A DNA stretch of 64,000 nt from Haloglomus litoreum (GCF_029338515.1 NZ_CP119988.1:3472001-3536000), one strand, 5' to 3'. Counted from the stretch's first letter, positions 51,972 through 61,567 are shown. The notes: generated by a model from the letters alone, not told the origin. Made by a program: numbers and translations.

Positions 51972-53300
51972 ATGACCGACGAGCAGCCGGACGCGAACAC
52001 CCCTGCGGGCCTCGGGTTCGGGACCCGGTGTGTCCACGCCGGCCACGAGCCCGACACGGCGACGGGGGCCTCGGCGACGGCCATCCACCAGACCACCTCC
52101 TACGAGTTCCCGGACGCCGACACGGCGGCGGACCTGTACGCACTGGACGAGGTCGACCACATCTACTCGCGCATCAGCAACCCGACGACCCGCAGGCTGG
52201 AGCGGCGCCTCGCCGCCCTCCACGGCGGGTCGGCCGCGCTGGCCACGGCCTCCGGGATGGCCGCGCTCGACGCCGCCACCTACGTTCTCGCGGAGTCGGG
52301 CGACAACGTCGTCTCCTCATCGGCCATCTACGGCGGCACCCACTCCTACCTCGCCCGGACCGGCAACCGCCGGGGCATCGAGGCGCGGTTCGTCGACACG
52401 CTCGACCCCGACGCGTACGCCGACGCCATCGACGAGGACACCGCGTACGTCCACGTCGAGTCCGTCGGGAACCCGTCGCTCGTCGTCCCGCCGTTCGAGG
52501 CCATCGCCGAGGTGGCCCACGACCACGACGTCCCGCTGCTCGTCGACAACACGTTCGCGACCCCGGCGCTCTGTCGGCCGTTCGAGCACGGCGCGGACCT
52601 CGTCTGGGAGTCGACGACGAAGTGGATCCACGGCTCCGGGACGACGGTCGGGGGCGTCCTCGTCGAGGACGGCTCGTTCCCGTGGGCCGAGTACCCCGAG
52701 AAGTACCCCGAGGTCGGCGGGCCGAACCCGGCGTTCCACGGGGTGAACTTCGCGGAGACGTTCGGCGACGGCGCGTTCACGATGGCCGCGCGCCAGCGCG
52801 CGGTGCGCTCGGTCGGGAGCCAGCAGTCCCCGTTCGACGCGTGGGCCACCCTCCAGGGCCTGGAGACCCTCGCCCTGCGGATGGAGCGCCACTGCGAGAA
52901 CGCCGCCCTGGTCGCCGACGCGCTGGCCGCCCACGAGGACGTGGCGTGGGTGACGTACCCGGGCCTCGAGTCCCACGAGACCCACGACAACGCCCGGCGC
53001 TACCTCGACGGGGGCTTCGGCGGGATGGTCGCGTTCGGCCTGGAGGGTGGGTTCGAGGCGGGCAAGCGCGTCTGCGAGGAGACGGAGCTCGCGCGCTTCC
53101 TCGCCAACATCGGCGACGCCCGCACGCTCCTCATCCATCCGGCCTCGACGACGCACGCCCAGCTCAGCGAGGAGGAACAACGCGCCTCCGGCGTCACGCC
53201 GGACCTCGTCCGGCTCTCGGTCGGCATCGAGGACCCCGCCGACGTCGTGGCGGACCTCGAACGGGCAATCGAGCGCGCCTCCGCGGAGGTGAGCGACTGA
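51972..53300 (+). CDS. metY: O-acetylhomoserine aminocarboxypropyltransferase (MetY)
   Basis: This 442-residue PLP enzyme of the Cys/Met metabolism family converts O-acetylhomoserine and sulfide to homocysteine. Family blocks include [67 protein letters not shown] and the PLP lysine in [16 protein letters not shown] (about residue 217). Length and the [19 protein letters not shown] block favour the sulfhydrylase MetY over cystathionine gamma-synthase. The stop shares one base with the metX start, so the two genes are translationally coupled. Confidence 0.92.
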   Translation: MTDEQPDANTPAGLGFGTRCVHAGHEPDTATGASATAIHQTTSYEFPDADTAADLYALDEVDHIYSRISNPTTRRLERRLAALHGGSAALATASGMAALDAATYVLAESGDNVVSSSAIYGGTHSYLARTGNRRGIEARFVDTLDPDAYADAIDEDTAYVHVESVGNPSLVVPPFEAIAEVAHDHDVPLLVDNTFATPALCRPFEHGADLVWESTTKWIHGSGTTVGGVLVEDGSFPWAEYPEKYPEVGGPNPAFHGVNFAETFGDGAFTMAARQRAVRSVGSQQSPFDAWATLQGLETLALRMERHCENAALVADALAAHEDVAWVTYPGLESHETHDNARRYLDGGFGGMVAFGLEGGFEAGKRVCEETELARFLANIGDARTLLIHPASTTHAQLSEEEQRASGVTPDLVRLSVGIEDPADVVADLERAIERASAEVSD

Positions 53301-54523
53301 TGGAGGGTGTCCCCCACGAGGCCGACACCGTCTCGGTCGGCGAGTTCACCTTCGAGTGCGGCGAGTCCATCCCCGACCTGGAGCTCGCGTACGAGGCGTA
53401 CGGGGAGTTCACGGGCGACAACGCCGTCCTCGTCTGCCACGCGCTCACCGGGAGCGCACACGTCGCCGGACGGCGACGGAGCGGCGGAGCCGACACCGCC
53501 GGCCAGGCCCGCGCCTGGTGGGACGACATCGTCGGCGCCGGGAAGGCCATCGACACCACCTCCTACTACGTCGTCTGCGTGAACGTCCCGGGCTCGTGCT
53601 ACGGCTCCTCGGGGCCGGAGAGTCGAGACGAGGACGGCGAGCACTGGGGCACGCGGTTCCCGCCGGTCACGGTCGGGGACTGGACCCGCGCGCAGCGCCG
53701 GCTGCTCGACCACATCGGCGTCCCGAACCTGCACGCCGTCGTCGGCGGCTCCGTCGGCGGGATGAACGTGCTGGACTGGGCGAAGCGCCACCCCGACCAC
53801 GTCGACCGCGTCATCCCGGTGGCGACCGCGGCCCGCCTCGACCCGCAGATCGTCGCGCTCGACGGCATCGCCCGCCGCGCCATCACCTCGGACCCGGCCT
53901 GGCAGGGCGGTGACTACTACGGCGAGGGCCCGCGCCCGGAGAACGGCCTCGCCATCGCCCGCCAGATCGGCCACGTCACCTACCTCTCGAAGTCGTCGAT
54001 GCACGACCGGTTCGGCCGACGCTCCGCCTCACGGGATGCAGCCCGTGACACGTTCCCCGTCGATCCGGCGGCGGACTTCTTCCCCTACCGGGACGTGGAG
54101 TCGTATCTGGACTACCAGGGCGAGAAGTTCGCCGAGCGGTTCGATCCCAACAGCTACCTCTACCTCTCGCGGGCGATGGACAACTACGACCTCGCGTCGG
54201 GGTACGAGTCCGACGCCGAGGCGCTCGCCGCGTTCGACGGCGAGGCGATGGTCGTCTCCTTCACGGGCGACTGGCACTTCACCGTCGAGCAGGGCGAGGA
54301 CCTGGCCGAGGCGTTCCGCACCGCGGGCGCCCGGACCGCCCACCACGTCATCGAGAGCGACCACGGCCACGACGCCTTCCTCGTCGAGCCGGACCGCGTG
54401 GGCCCGCCGCTGGCGGACTTCCTCGCCGACGGGGTCCGGGGCAAGTCCGTCACGGACACCCGCGACGACGAGGAGCGCGAGAGCGAGTTCGCGCCCGTCC
54501 ACACCTCGCTGTTCTCGGACTGA
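53300..54523 (+). CDS. metX: homoserine O-acetyltransferase (MetX)
   Basis: This 407-residue alpha/beta-hydrolase fold enzyme activates homoserine for homocysteine synthesis. The conserved N-terminal part is [16 protein letters not shown] and [17 protein letters not shown] (about 22-60). The catalytic Ser is in [15 protein letters not shown] (about residue 155). The Asp lies in FTGDWHF and the His in [12 protein letters not shown] near the C-terminus. The ATG overlaps the metY stop (TGATG). Together the pair supplies methionine precursors from homoserine. Some family members use succinyl-CoA; the context here favours acetyl. Confidence 0.93.
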   Translation: MEGVPHEADTVSVGEFTFECGESIPDLELAYEAYGEFTGDNAVLVCHALTGSAHVAGRRRSGGADTAGQARAWWDDIVGAGKAIDTTSYYVVCVNVPGSCYGSSGPESRDEDGEHWGTRFPPVTVGDWTRAQRRLLDHIGVPNLHAVVGGSVGGMNVLDWAKRHPDHVDRVIPVATAARLDPQIVALDGIARRAITSDPAWQGGDYYGEGPRPENGLAIARQIGHVTYLSKSSMHDRFGRRSASRDAARDTFPVDPAADFFPYRDVESYLDYQGEKFAERFDPNSYLYLSRAMDNYDLASGYESDAEALAAFDGEAMVVSFTGDWHFTVEQGEDLAEAFRTAGARTAHHVIESDHGHDAFLVEPDRVGPPLADFLADGVRGKSVTDTRDDEERESEFAPVHTSLFSD

Positions 54524-54535
54524 GAGGGCGGCTTC

Positions 54536-55054
54536 TCACTCCTCGGCGTCGGCATCGTCGGCCCGGCCGTCCCCATCCCCAGCCACCGTCTCGGCCAGCG
54601 TCTCCCGGTCGGGGAAGTAGGCCGGCGCGTCGTGGTCGACCTCGAAGGCGACCACGCGCTCCAGGGCCGTGGCGCCGTCCTCGACGTCGTCGAGCGCCTC
54701 GGCGAGGTCGGCGTAGCCGCCCGCGAGGTCGTTGAACGCGTGCATCCGGGCCTGTTTCGCCTCGACGAGCGTCTGCTTGCGCTCGACCGTCGAGACCGCG
54801 GACTCGGCGGCGTCGGCCGCGTCGGCCGCCTCGCCGGCACCCGGCTCCGGACGGTCGGGGTCGTCCGTCGAGGGCGGGGTGGCGGTCCCCTCGGTCGCGT
54901 CGTCGAGGTCGCCGCGGAGGGCGTCGAGCTCCTCGTCGACCTCGTCCAGCAGTTCGTCAGCCGCCTCACCCATCTGCTGGACGCGGCCGGAGAGGAGTGC
55001 GGCCTGGGTGCGGCAGTACTCCACGAACGCCTGTGGCCCCGGTGAATCCTCCAT
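54536..55054 (-). CDS. acidic coiled-coil protein, unknown function
   Basis: This 172-residue soluble protein has an N-terminal helix (PQAFVEYCRTQAALLSGRVQ), an acidic coiled-coil stretch (EAADELLDEVDEELDALRGDL in two halves) and a low-complexity Pro/Asp linker. A second helix pair follows (VERKQTLVEAKQARMHAFNDLAGGYADLAEAL, in blocks) with VVAFEVDHDAPAYFPDRETL near the C-terminus. No enzymatic motif is seen. The composition is typical of haloarchaeal cytoplasmic proteins. It converges with metX, 12 bp apart. Confidence 0.7.
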   Translation of the reverse strand: MEDSPGPQAFVEYCRTQAALLSGRVQQMGEAADELLDEVDEELDALRGDLDDATEGTATPPSTDDPDRPEPGAGEAADAADAAESAVSTVERKQTLVEAKQARMHAFNDLAGGYADLAEALDDVEDGATALERVVAFEVDHDAPAYFPDRETLAETVAGDGDGRADDADAEE

Positions 55055-55096
55055 GCGCGTCGTTTCGTCCCCGGGACGGAAACCGGTTCCGCGGAC

Positions 55097-55369
55097 TCAC
55101 CGCAGCAACAACAGCGCCCCGCACCCCACGACCACCGCGACCGGGTACGCCGGATGCGCCCGCGAGAAGCGCCAGAGCCGCTCGACCGTGACGCCCGCGA
55201 GGTCCGGCGCGACGCCGGTCCCCGGCGAGAGCGAGGCCACGATGATCCACCCCGCGACCAGTGCGCCGACCCCCCCTGCCGTCCGGAGTGGGTTGGCGCC
55301 GGCCCACAGCGCCAGCCGGCGGGGGCCCCAGAGAAGCATCCGCAGCACCAGTCCGAACCCGAGTCCCAT
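55097..55369 (-). CDS. small membrane protein, unknown function
   Basis: This 90-residue protein has three hydrophobic segments: LGFGLVLRMLLWGPRRLALWAG, TAGGVGALVAGWIIVASL, and a C-terminal AYPVAVVVGCGALLLLR. No motif is recognised. It lies 42 bp upstream of the coiled-coil gene on the same strand and may share a transcript. Coding is supported by length without a stop and hydrophobic periodicity rather than by homology. Confidence 0.55.
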   Translation of the reverse strand: MGLGFGLVLRMLLWGPRRLALWAGANPLRTAGGVGALVAGWIIVASLSPGTGVAPDLAGVTVERLWRFSRAHPAYPVAVVVGCGALLLLR

Positions 55370-55449
55370 ACCAGGGAGAGCCGGGCAGCGGTCGTCAAAC
55401 CCCGTGCGACGAGCGTCTGACGCGGCGCCGTCGGGCGCGTCGGCCCGCC

Positions 55450-56082
55450 TCAGAGGACGCCGCGCTCGCCCAGCAGCTCCTGCAGTTCGGCCATCGACGC
55501 CACCACCACGTCGCAGTGGGGTTCGACGGCCGGTTTGGGCTCGTAGCCGACGGCGAGCCCGGCGACCTCCAGCATCGGCAGGTCGTTCGCGCCGTCGCCG
55601 ACGGCCACCGTGTCGGCCATGTCGACGCCCACCTCGTCGGCGAGGTCCTCCAGCGCCTCGTCCTTGGTCCCCTCGATGAGCGGCCCCTCGACGTCGCCGG
55701 TCAGCTTGCCGTTGCGCATCGGAAGCCGGTTCGCGACCACGGTGTCCACGTCCGTGCCGGCGTCGTCGAGCGCGCGAGCGACCCCGCGCTCGAACCCACC
55801 CGTGAGGATGGCGACCGTGTGGCCGGCGTCACGGAGCGCATCGATGAGTTCGGCGGCACCCGGGCGTAGCTCCACCCGACCGAACGCGCGCTCGGCCTTC
55901 TTCTCCCGCAGGCCCCGCAGCAGTTCGGCCCGCGAACGGAGGCTCTCGGCGTAGGAGATCTCGTCGTTCATCGCCCGCTCGGTGATGTCGGCCATCTCCT
56001 CGGCGACACCCTGCTCGCCCCCCAGGAGCACGGTCATCTCCGAGTCGCTGAGCGTCCCGTCGAAGTCGAACGCGATGAGCAT
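55450..56082 (-). CDS. serB: phosphoserine phosphatase SerB (HAD family)
   Basis: This 210-residue HAD phosphatase performs the last step of serine synthesis. Motif I is FDFDGTLSDSE (D6 and D8 by position), motif II is ILTGGFERGVA with the conserved Thr/Ser after the strand, and motif III/IV is VAVGDGANDLPML with Lys in KPAVEPHCDVVV. The cap includes the ELRPGAAELIDALRDAGH region. The ATG at 56082 starts directly at the DxDGT strand. Serine synthesis near metYX is consistent with shared sulfur amino acid metabolism. Confidence 0.88.
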   Translation of the reverse strand: MLIAFDFDGTLSDSEMTVLLGGEQGVAEEMADITERAMNDEISYAESLRSRAELLRGLREKKAERAFGRVELRPGAAELIDALRDAGHTVAILTGGFERGVARALDDAGTDVDTVVANRLPMRNGKLTGDVEGPLIEGTKDEALEDLADEVGVDMADTVAVGDGANDLPMLEVAGLAVGYEPKPAVEPHCDVVVASMAELQELLGERGVL

Positions 56083-56281
56083 ACGTACCCCTTCGGCGGT
56101 CCGGGCTTGAATCCCCCGCGTTGGAGTTGCTGACGGGACCGGCACGTCGAGGGATACCCGGGTGCCGGGCGTGGCGGTTCGAGCCGCGGCGGACCGGGAT
56201 ACGGACCCTCCGGGAAGCGAGCCGTCGCTGTGCATCCCCACCGGCAGAACGTTGATACTCGCAGCCACCACAGACGGAGGC

Positions 56282-57025
56282 GTGCCACCGACGGTCGTCC
56301 ACGCGGCGCTCGGAGTCATCCTGGCCGCGGCAGCCCTCGGCGCGGCGTTCGACCGGCGGGCGGCGGTCGTCGCCCTGCTGGCGGGTGCCGCGCCGGACCT
56401 CGACGCGGCCGTCGGCCTGCTCGCGGTCCCCGGTGGGCTCCCCGTTCCGGAGAGCACCCACGGCGCCGTCCTCCACACGCTGTTCATCCCCGGGCTCGCG
56501 GCCGCCGTCCTCTACGCCGACGCCCGGCGCGACCGGCGGGTCGTCGACCGACTCGGACCCGCCGGCGTGCGGCTGGCGTGGGTCGGTGTCGTCGTCTACG
56601 CGGTCGCTGGCATCGGGCTGGACCTGTTCAACATCGCCACCGCGAACCCGTTCTGGCCGGTCCGGGACCAGTTCTACGCGTTCGTGGGGGGCATCGTGTT
56701 CACCAACCAGGAGTTCTTCGCGCAGTCGTACGTCCAGTTCGGGAAGCAGGGGTACGCGGTCTACGTCGGCCAACAGGGCGGCACCGCCGAGTTCTTCGTC
56801 TCCTCGCCGCTCAACCCGGTCCGGGGGCCGAACGGCAACTCCGAGCGGGTGGTGGACGTCGTGGAGTCGGGCTGGCAGCTGCTCGTGCTCGTCTCGGCAC
56901 CGCTGGTCGGCTGGCTCGCCGCGCACTCGGACGCGTCCGCCGGGGCCGCTGCCCCGTCGGCGCGGGACGGAAGCCGCGAGGCGGGCACCGGCACGGAGGC
57001 CGACACGGCCCCGACGGACGACTGA
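56282..57025 (+). CDS. membrane-bound metal-dependent hydrolase-like protein (paralogue A)
   Basis: This 247-residue polytopic protein begins VPPTVVHAALGVILAAAALG. The family-like APDLDAAVGLL acid motif and ESTHGAVLHTLFIPGLAAAVLYA follow. A central GIGLDLFN-x-x-FWPVRDQFYAFVGG motif, a hydrophilic stretch and a C-terminal helix (GWQLLVLVSAPLVGWLA) complete it. The conserved D and H residues resemble the DUF457 group. The GTG at 56282 was chosen because the paralogue at 58196-59014 begins the same way (VPSTVVH). The two lie in inverted orientation. The function is unknown. Confidence 0.75.
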   Translation: MPPTVVHAALGVILAAAALGAAFDRRAAVVALLAGAAPDLDAAVGLLAVPGGLPVPESTHGAVLHTLFIPGLAAAVLYADARRDRRVVDRLGPAGVRLAWVGVVVYAVAGIGLDLFNIATANPFWPVRDQFYAFVGGIVFTNQEFFAQSYVQFGKQGYAVYVGQQGGTAEFFVSSPLNPVRGPNGNSERVVDVVESGWQLLVLVSAPLVGWLAAHSDASAGAAAPSARDGSREAGTGTEADTAPTDD

Positions 57026-57100
57026 GTGGGCACGTGAGGAGCCCTCACGCACGCGTCGGCCGGAAGCTACTTTCGACGGCCGCGAGTGGCCCCGAACGAA

Positions 57101-57631
57101 ATGTCAGTCTCAGTCGGCGACAGGGATGTACCGCTCGGCGTCGGTGCCGCGGTCGGCGCCGTCGCGGAGCTGGTCGGGTACCTCCTGGTGTTCATCATCA
57201 CCTCGGGGAGCATCCGCGACAACGTCCTCCGGCAGGCGACCGACATCCCGACGTGGAAGGCCGTGGGCTGGGTATTCTTCAACGCCCACTTCGTCGAGAC
57301 GATGATCGACCTCGGGTTCCTCGGGAGCGGCACCGGGAGCTTCATCGGCGAGGACGGGTTCAGTCCCATCCTCTACGCCGTCCCGCCGCTGGTCCTCATC
57401 GCGGCCGGGCTCGCCGTCGGGCAGTACCGGGACATCGACGAGCCGGTCGAGGCCCTGCTCGGCGCCGTCCCCCTGACCCTCGGCTACCTCGTGCTCGTCC
57501 TCGTCGACCTGTTCGCGTTCCAGGCCGACGGGACCGGACCGGTGTTCGCGACCGGCATCCTCCTCGCCGGCCTGGTCTACCCGCTCGTCTTCGGGACCGT
57601 CGGCGGCCTCGTCGCGACGGTCACCGACTGA
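57101..57631 (+). CDS. haloarchaeal four-helix membrane protein, unknown function
   Basis: This 176-residue polytopic protein has a first helix AVGAVAELVGYLLVFIITSG with SIRDNVLRQATDIPTWKAVGW after it. Further helices are ILYAVPPLVLIAAGLAVG, LLGAVPLTLGYLVLVLVDLFAF and GILLAGLVYPLVFGTVGGLV. It resembles a haloarchaea-restricted DUF (DUF7978-like, from memory). ATG 57101 was chosen; an in-frame GTG at 57086 is possible. It is 75 bp downstream of paralogue A, same strand. Confidence 0.65.
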   Translation: MSVSVGDRDVPLGVGAAVGAVAELVGYLLVFIITSGSIRDNVLRQATDIPTWKAVGWVFFNAHFVETMIDLGFLGSGTGSFIGEDGFSPILYAVPPLVLIAAGLAVGQYRDIDEPVEALLGAVPLTLGYLVLVLVDLFAFQADGTGPVFATGILLAGLVYPLVFGTVGGLVATVTD

Positions 57632-57662
57632 CCGGTCGCCGTTTCCGGCTCGCATCCCCGCC

Positions 57663-58199
57663 TCAGAGGTCACGGGCGACCAGTTCTCCCCAGCCGGTGA
57701 AGCCGTGTCGCTCGTAGAAGGCGCGGGCCCGCTCGTTCTCCGCGTCCACGTCCAGCAGGAGCCGGTCCAGCGGGAGCTCCTGTCCGCGGGCGTGGGCCAG
57801 GACTCCCTCGAACAGGTCGTCGGCCAGGCCCGTCCCCCGGTTGCGCGGGGCGACCCACAGCTCGTTCAGGACGGCGGCGTCCCAGACGAACGCGAGTCGC
57901 TCGGGCAGCAGGAACGCGTAGCCGGCGAGCGGCGGTCCCCGCTCCGCCGACCGCTCTGGTACCGCGACCAGTACGCAGCCGGGGTCGGTCTCGACGCAGC
58001 GACGGACCCAGGCGAGCCAGTCCTCGCGGTAGTCGTCGGTGAGCTTCCCGGCGTACGCGGCTTCCTTCTCGGTATCGCCCGCCTCGCCGAGGCCGAGTTC
58101 GAACGCGCGCTTGCCGGCCCACAGCGCGTCGGCGTCGCGTGCCGGGTCGTAGGGGCGGACGGCCGGGTCCGGGTCCGGGCCGACGGTGGGACTGGTCAC
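57663..58199 (-). CDS. GNAT family N-acetyltransferase
   Basis: This 178-residue acetyl-CoA-dependent acetyltransferase begins RPYDPARDADALW. The strand 4-5 region is AAVLNELWVAP, motif A is RNRGTGLADDLFEGVLAHAR (about residues 118-137, RxxGxG type), and motif B is ERARAFYERHGFTGWGEL. The substrate is unknown. It overlaps the neighbouring hydrolase gene by 4 nt, so the two are translationally coupled. Confidence 0.85.
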   Translation of the reverse strand: MTSPTVGPDPDPAVRPYDPARDADALWAGKRAFELGLGEAGDTEKEAAYAGKLTDDYREDWLAWVRRCVETDPGCVLVAVPERSAERGPPLAGYAFLLPERLAFVWDAAVLNELWVAPRNRGTGLADDLFEGVLAHARGQELPLDRLLLDVDAENERARAFYERHGFTGWGELVARDL

Positions 58200-59014
58200 G
58201 GGGCACCCCCGTCGTCGGCCGGCTCGTCGGAGTCCGACTCGGTACCACCGCTCGCATCGTCGGCGACCCGGCGGACCGCGGGTCGGGCATCCGACCCGGG
58301 CTCGGCGGGGACCGGCGTCGTCTCCGCCACGTCGACGCCGGGCGAGAGCCGCGCGCGGACCGTCAGGCCGACCACGCTGGCGACGACGAGCAGGAGCTGC
58401 CAGCCACGGAAGACGACGGGGAAGACCCGCCGGACGTCCTTCGGCTCGCGGCCCTTGTCCGGGTTGACGCCGCTGCCGACGTGGTAGTCCCGGGTCGAGC
58501 CCTGCCCCCCCACGTCGACCTGCACGTTCGGCCGGGCGTCGGTGGTCGTGTTCGGCTCCGGCGTCGCCGTCTGGATGTCGACGAACGACTGCCGGAAGCC
58601 GGCGTCGGTGGAGACGTTGACGGCGCCGTTGAAGGCGTAGAACTGGTCGTGGAGCGGGAAGAGGACGTTCACCCCGGCGGGGTTGGTCAGGTCGAGGCCG
58701 ATGCCCGAGACCACCACGGCAGCGATGGCCGCCCAGGCCACCCGGACGCCGCGGTCCCCGTAGCGCTCGCGGAGCAGCGACCGCTCGCCGAGTCGCGTCT
58801 CGGCGTACAGGTACGTCGCGGCGAACAGCGGGATGAGCACCGTGTGGAACAGCGCGCGGTGGGTCGATTCCAGGAGGAGGCTCGTGACGGTGTCCAGGTC
58901 GACGAAGACGACGGCCCCCGCGACGACGAGCAGCGCCCGCCGGTCGAAGTACGGCCCGAGCACGGCTGCGGCGACGAGGAGCCCGAAGGCGACGTGGACG
59001 ACCGTCGAGGGCAC
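58196..59014 (-). CDS. membrane-bound metal-dependent hydrolase-like protein (paralogue B)
   Basis: This 272-residue polytopic protein is clearly homologous to the 56282-57025 product. It has VPSTVVHVAFGLLVAAAVLG, ESTHRALFHTVLIPLFAATYLYAE, GIGLDL-N, PLHDQFYAFNGAV and GWQLLLVVASVVGL in the same order. A longer hydrophilic insert (about 165-215) and an acidic tail distinguish it. The GTG at 59014 is chosen by alignment with the paralogue; an in-frame ATG at 59041 adds nine residues. It is the upstream partner of the GNAT gene. The function is unknown. Confidence 0.75.
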   Translation of the reverse strand: MPSTVVHVAFGLLVAAAVLGPYFDRRALLVVAGAVVFVDLDTVTSLLLESTHRALFHTVLIPLFAATYLYAETRLGERSLLRERYGDRGVRVAWAAIAAVVVSGIGLDLTNPAGVNVLFPLHDQFYAFNGAVNVSTDAGFRQSFVDIQTATPEPNTTTDARPNVQVDVGGQGSTRDYHVGSGVNPDKGREPKDVRRVFPVVFRGWQLLLVVASVVGLTVRARLSPGVDVAETTPVPAEPGSDARPAVRRVADDASGGTESDSDEPADDGGAP

Positions 59015-59090
59015 GGCCGGAGGGCGGGCCGCGGACGGCAAAGCGGTTTCGGCGGGTGTGGCCCCCGCGACCTGTCGTCGGGCCCGCGAC

Positions 59091-60083
59091 CTACCGCCGA
59101 CCGCGCGTCCCGAGGCCGGGGATGGCGACCCGGTCCTCGACGTAGCTCATGACCGCCGACGCCGAGACGACCAGCGCGATGTAGAACAGCGCGGCGACGG
59201 TGTAGATCTGGACGAACAGGTACGTCTCGTTGCCGATGGCCTCGGCCCGGAAGAACAGCTCCCGGACCGTGATGAACGAGGCCAGCGAGGAGTACTTGAT
59301 GAGGTAGATCAGTTCGTTCGACCAGCCGGGGATGGCGAAGCGCAGGCCCTGCGGCAGGACGACGTGCCGGATGGCCTGGACCTTCGAGAGACCGATGGCG
59401 CGCCCGGCCGTCAACTGCCCCGAATCGACCGAGAGCAGCGCCGACCGGATGTACTCGGACTGATAGGCCGCCGAGTTGATGGTGAAGCCCAGCAGCGCGA
59501 CCACGACCGCCGTGTCTGGCAGGACGCCCACGCCGACGCCCGGAACCTCGCGGACGTACTTCGTCAGGCTCAGTCCGAAGTAGAGGACGAACAGTTGCGC
59601 GAGCAGCGGCGTCCCGCGGATGAGCTCCGTGACGGCGAGCGAGGGATACCGAACCGCCCGGTTGCCGTACACCCGGGCGACGCTGAGTGGGACCGCCAGC
59701 ACCAGCCCTGCGAGGATGGGGACCACCGTGAGGACGATGGTGACCCAGGCGCCGGCCGCGAGCTGCGGGAGCGCCTCGATGCCGAACGCGATGAAGTCCA
59801 GGCCGCCCGCGAGCCAGTCAAGCACGCCCGCGACCGGCGCGGGCGCGGCCACCTGCCGGAGCGTCTCGCCCGCCGTCACGAACGGCTGGGTCGGGAAGAA
59901 CGTCTCCCGCGAGGTCACGTTCGTCCCCGGCACGACGACCCAGTCGTACACCCACCGGACGACGAGCCAGGCCCAGAACGGCCCCAGAACCGCGTAGAAC
60001 AGCGGTCGGCGACCGAGTTCGACACCGATGGTGCCGCGGGTGGTCGCCGAACTCCCCGGCTCGTCGGCGGTCTCGGTGCTCAT
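59091..60083 (-). CDS. polar amino acid ABC transporter permease, long form
   Basis: This 330-residue permease of the HisM/GlnP type is longer than the usual 220-240 residues. It has an extra N-terminal transmembrane helix (FYAVLGPFWAWLVVRWVYDWVVV) and an extracytoplasmic stretch of about 60 residues before the core. The core has TELIRGTPLLAQLFVLYFGL, AAYQSEYIRSALLSVD and the EAA loop GLSKVQAIRHVVLPQGLRFAIP. It overlaps the ATPase gene by 4 nt and is the last gene of the operon. Confidence 0.92.
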   Translation of the reverse strand: MSTETADEPGSSATTRGTIGVELGRRPLFYAVLGPFWAWLVVRWVYDWVVVPGTNVTSRETFFPTQPFVTAGETLRQVAAPAPVAGVLDWLAGGLDFIAFGIEALPQLAAGAWVTIVLTVVPILAGLVLAVPLSVARVYGNRAVRYPSLAVTELIRGTPLLAQLFVLYFGLSLTKYVREVPGVGVGVLPDTAVVVALLGFTINSAAYQSEYIRSALLSVDSGQLTAGRAIGLSKVQAIRHVVLPQGLRFAIPGWSNELIYLIKYSSLASFITVRELFFRAEAIGNETYLFVQIYTVAALFYIALVVSASAVMSYVEDRVAIPGLGTRGRR

Positions 60084-60841
60084 CCGTGCCCGCCCCCGTG
60101 GAGGCTGGTCAGGCGCTCCAGGAACTCGCCCGTCCGCTGGTGTTCGGGGTTCTCGAACAGCTGCTCGGACGGGCCGCGCTCGACCACCTTCCCCTTGTCG
60201 AGGAACGATATCGTGGAGGCCGCCTCGCGGGCGAACCCCATCTCGTGGGTGACACAGAGCATCGTCATCCCGTCCGCGGCGAGGTCGCGCATCACGCGCA
60301 GCACCTCGCCGATGAGTTCGGGGTCGAGCGCGCTCGTCGGCTCGTCGAACAGCATCAGTTCGGGGTCCATCGCCAGCGCGCGGGCGATGCCGACGCGCTG
60401 CTTCTGGCCGCCCGACAGTTCGGCGGGGTAGGAGTCGGCCTGGTTCGCCAGGCCGACCCGCTCCAGTTGCGACATCGCCTCGGCGCGGGCCGCCTCCTTC
60501 GGCATGTCGAGGACCTCGCGCAGCCCGAGGGTGATGTTGCCCAGCGCGGTCCGATGCGCGAACAGGTTGAAGTCCTGGAACACCATCCCGACCCGGCGCC
60601 GGAGCGCGTTCACGTCAGTCTCGGGCGTCGTGACGGGGTCGCCGTCGAGGTAGATGGTGCCCGAGTCGATCTCGGTGAGCCGGTTCACACAGCGCAGCAT
60701 CGTCGACTTCCCCGAGCCGGAGGGTCCGATGACGACCTCCACGTCGCCACGGTCCATCTCGAAGGAGATGCCCTTCAGCACCTCCTCCTCGCCGTAGGAC
60801 TGGTGGACGTCCTCGAACTCAAGGAGGGGGCCGTCGCTCAT
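60080..60841 (-). CDS. polar amino acid ABC transporter ATPase
   Basis: This 253-residue nucleotide-binding subunit has Walker A GPSGSGKST (residues 39-47), the Q-loop MVFQDFNLFAHRT, signature LSGGQKQRVGIARAL (about 142-156), Walker B LMLFDEPTSALDPE and the switch His in VTHEMGFARE. The sequence is of the GlnQ/HisP class, which powers amino acid uptake. It overlaps both flanking permease genes by 4 nt. Confidence 0.95.
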   Translation of the reverse strand: MSDGPLLEFEDVHQSYGEEEVLKGISFEMDRGDVEVVIGPSGSGKSTMLRCVNRLTEIDSGTIYLDGDPVTTPETDVNALRRRVGMVFQDFNLFAHRTALGNITLGLREVLDMPKEAARAEAMSQLERVGLANQADSYPAELSGGQKQRVGIARALAMDPELMLFDEPTSALDPELIGEVLRVMRDLAADGMTMLCVTHEMGFAREAASTISFLDKGKVVERGPSEQLFENPEHQRTGEFLERLTSLHGGGHG

Positions 60842-61563
60842 CGTTCACCCCCCGTGCCCGGGATGGCGAAGCGCCGTCCCAGCAGTTCGAGCCCCTGGTT
60901 GGTGAGGACGGTCAGGACGAAGTAGACCGCCGAGACCGCGAGGATGACCTCCAGCACGCTCGTGGACTGGCCGGGCTGGGTGAACAGGTTGAACCCCCGC
61001 GTCAGCAGCTCCGCGAGGCCGATGAAGAAGGCGACGCTGGTGTCCTTCAGGACGATGGTGAACTCGTTCTGGAACCCCGGGATGGAGCGCCGGAGCGCCT
61101 GCGGGACGACGACGTGCCGGATGGCCTCGAACTGGCTCATCCCGACCGAGCGGGCGGCCTCCATCTGCCCCTCGCCGACGCTCTGGATGGCGCCGCGGAA
61201 AATCTGTGACTGGTAGGCGGCGCTCCGGAGGCCCAGTCCCAGCGTGGCGGCCTCGAACGCGCCGACGTTGATGGGGTTGACGAAGAACGTGAACGCCAGG
61301 ATGACCAGGATAGGGGTCCCTCGAAGCAGGACGCCCGCACGGCTCACCGTCGCCGCGACGGGCCCGGAGCCGTACACCTCGACGATACCCGCGGGGAGCC
61401 CGGCGAGCAGGCCCAGGATGACGCTGGTCAGCGTCAGCGCCACCGTGACGCCGGCACCGTACAGGAGGAAGTCGGCGTTCCTGAGGACGAACGCCCAGTC
61501 CCCCGCCTGGAGGACCACTCCGGGGTCGAGCCGACCGGCGACCGACGCGAACACTGTGGTCAT
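60838..61563 (-). CDS. polar amino acid ABC transporter permease
   Basis: This 241-residue membrane subunit has five to six helices. The conserved blocks are LLRGTPILVILAFTFFVNP, AAYQSQIFRGAIQSV and the EAA loop GMSQFEAIRHVVVPQALRRSIPG (about residues 150-172), which docks on the ATPase. It follows the binding-protein gene by 4 nt and overlaps the ATPase gene by 4 nt. The two permeases of the operon probably form a heterodimer. Confidence 0.93.
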   Translation of the reverse strand: MTTVFASVAGRLDPGVVLQAGDWAFVLRNADFLLYGAGVTVALTLTSVILGLLAGLPAGIVEVYGSGPVAATVSRAGVLLRGTPILVILAFTFFVNPINVGAFEAATLGLGLRSAAYQSQIFRGAIQSVGEGQMEAARSVGMSQFEAIRHVVVPQALRRSIPGFQNEFTIVLKDTSVAFFIGLAELLTRGFNLFTQPGQSTSVLEVILAVSAVYFVLTVLTNQGLELLGRRFAIPGTGGER

Positions 61564-61567
61564 CGGC

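Noticed and set aside
52317-53180. Minus-strand frame opposite metY
   Set aside because: It is an antisense shadow of a well-conserved PLP enzyme and has no recognisable motif.
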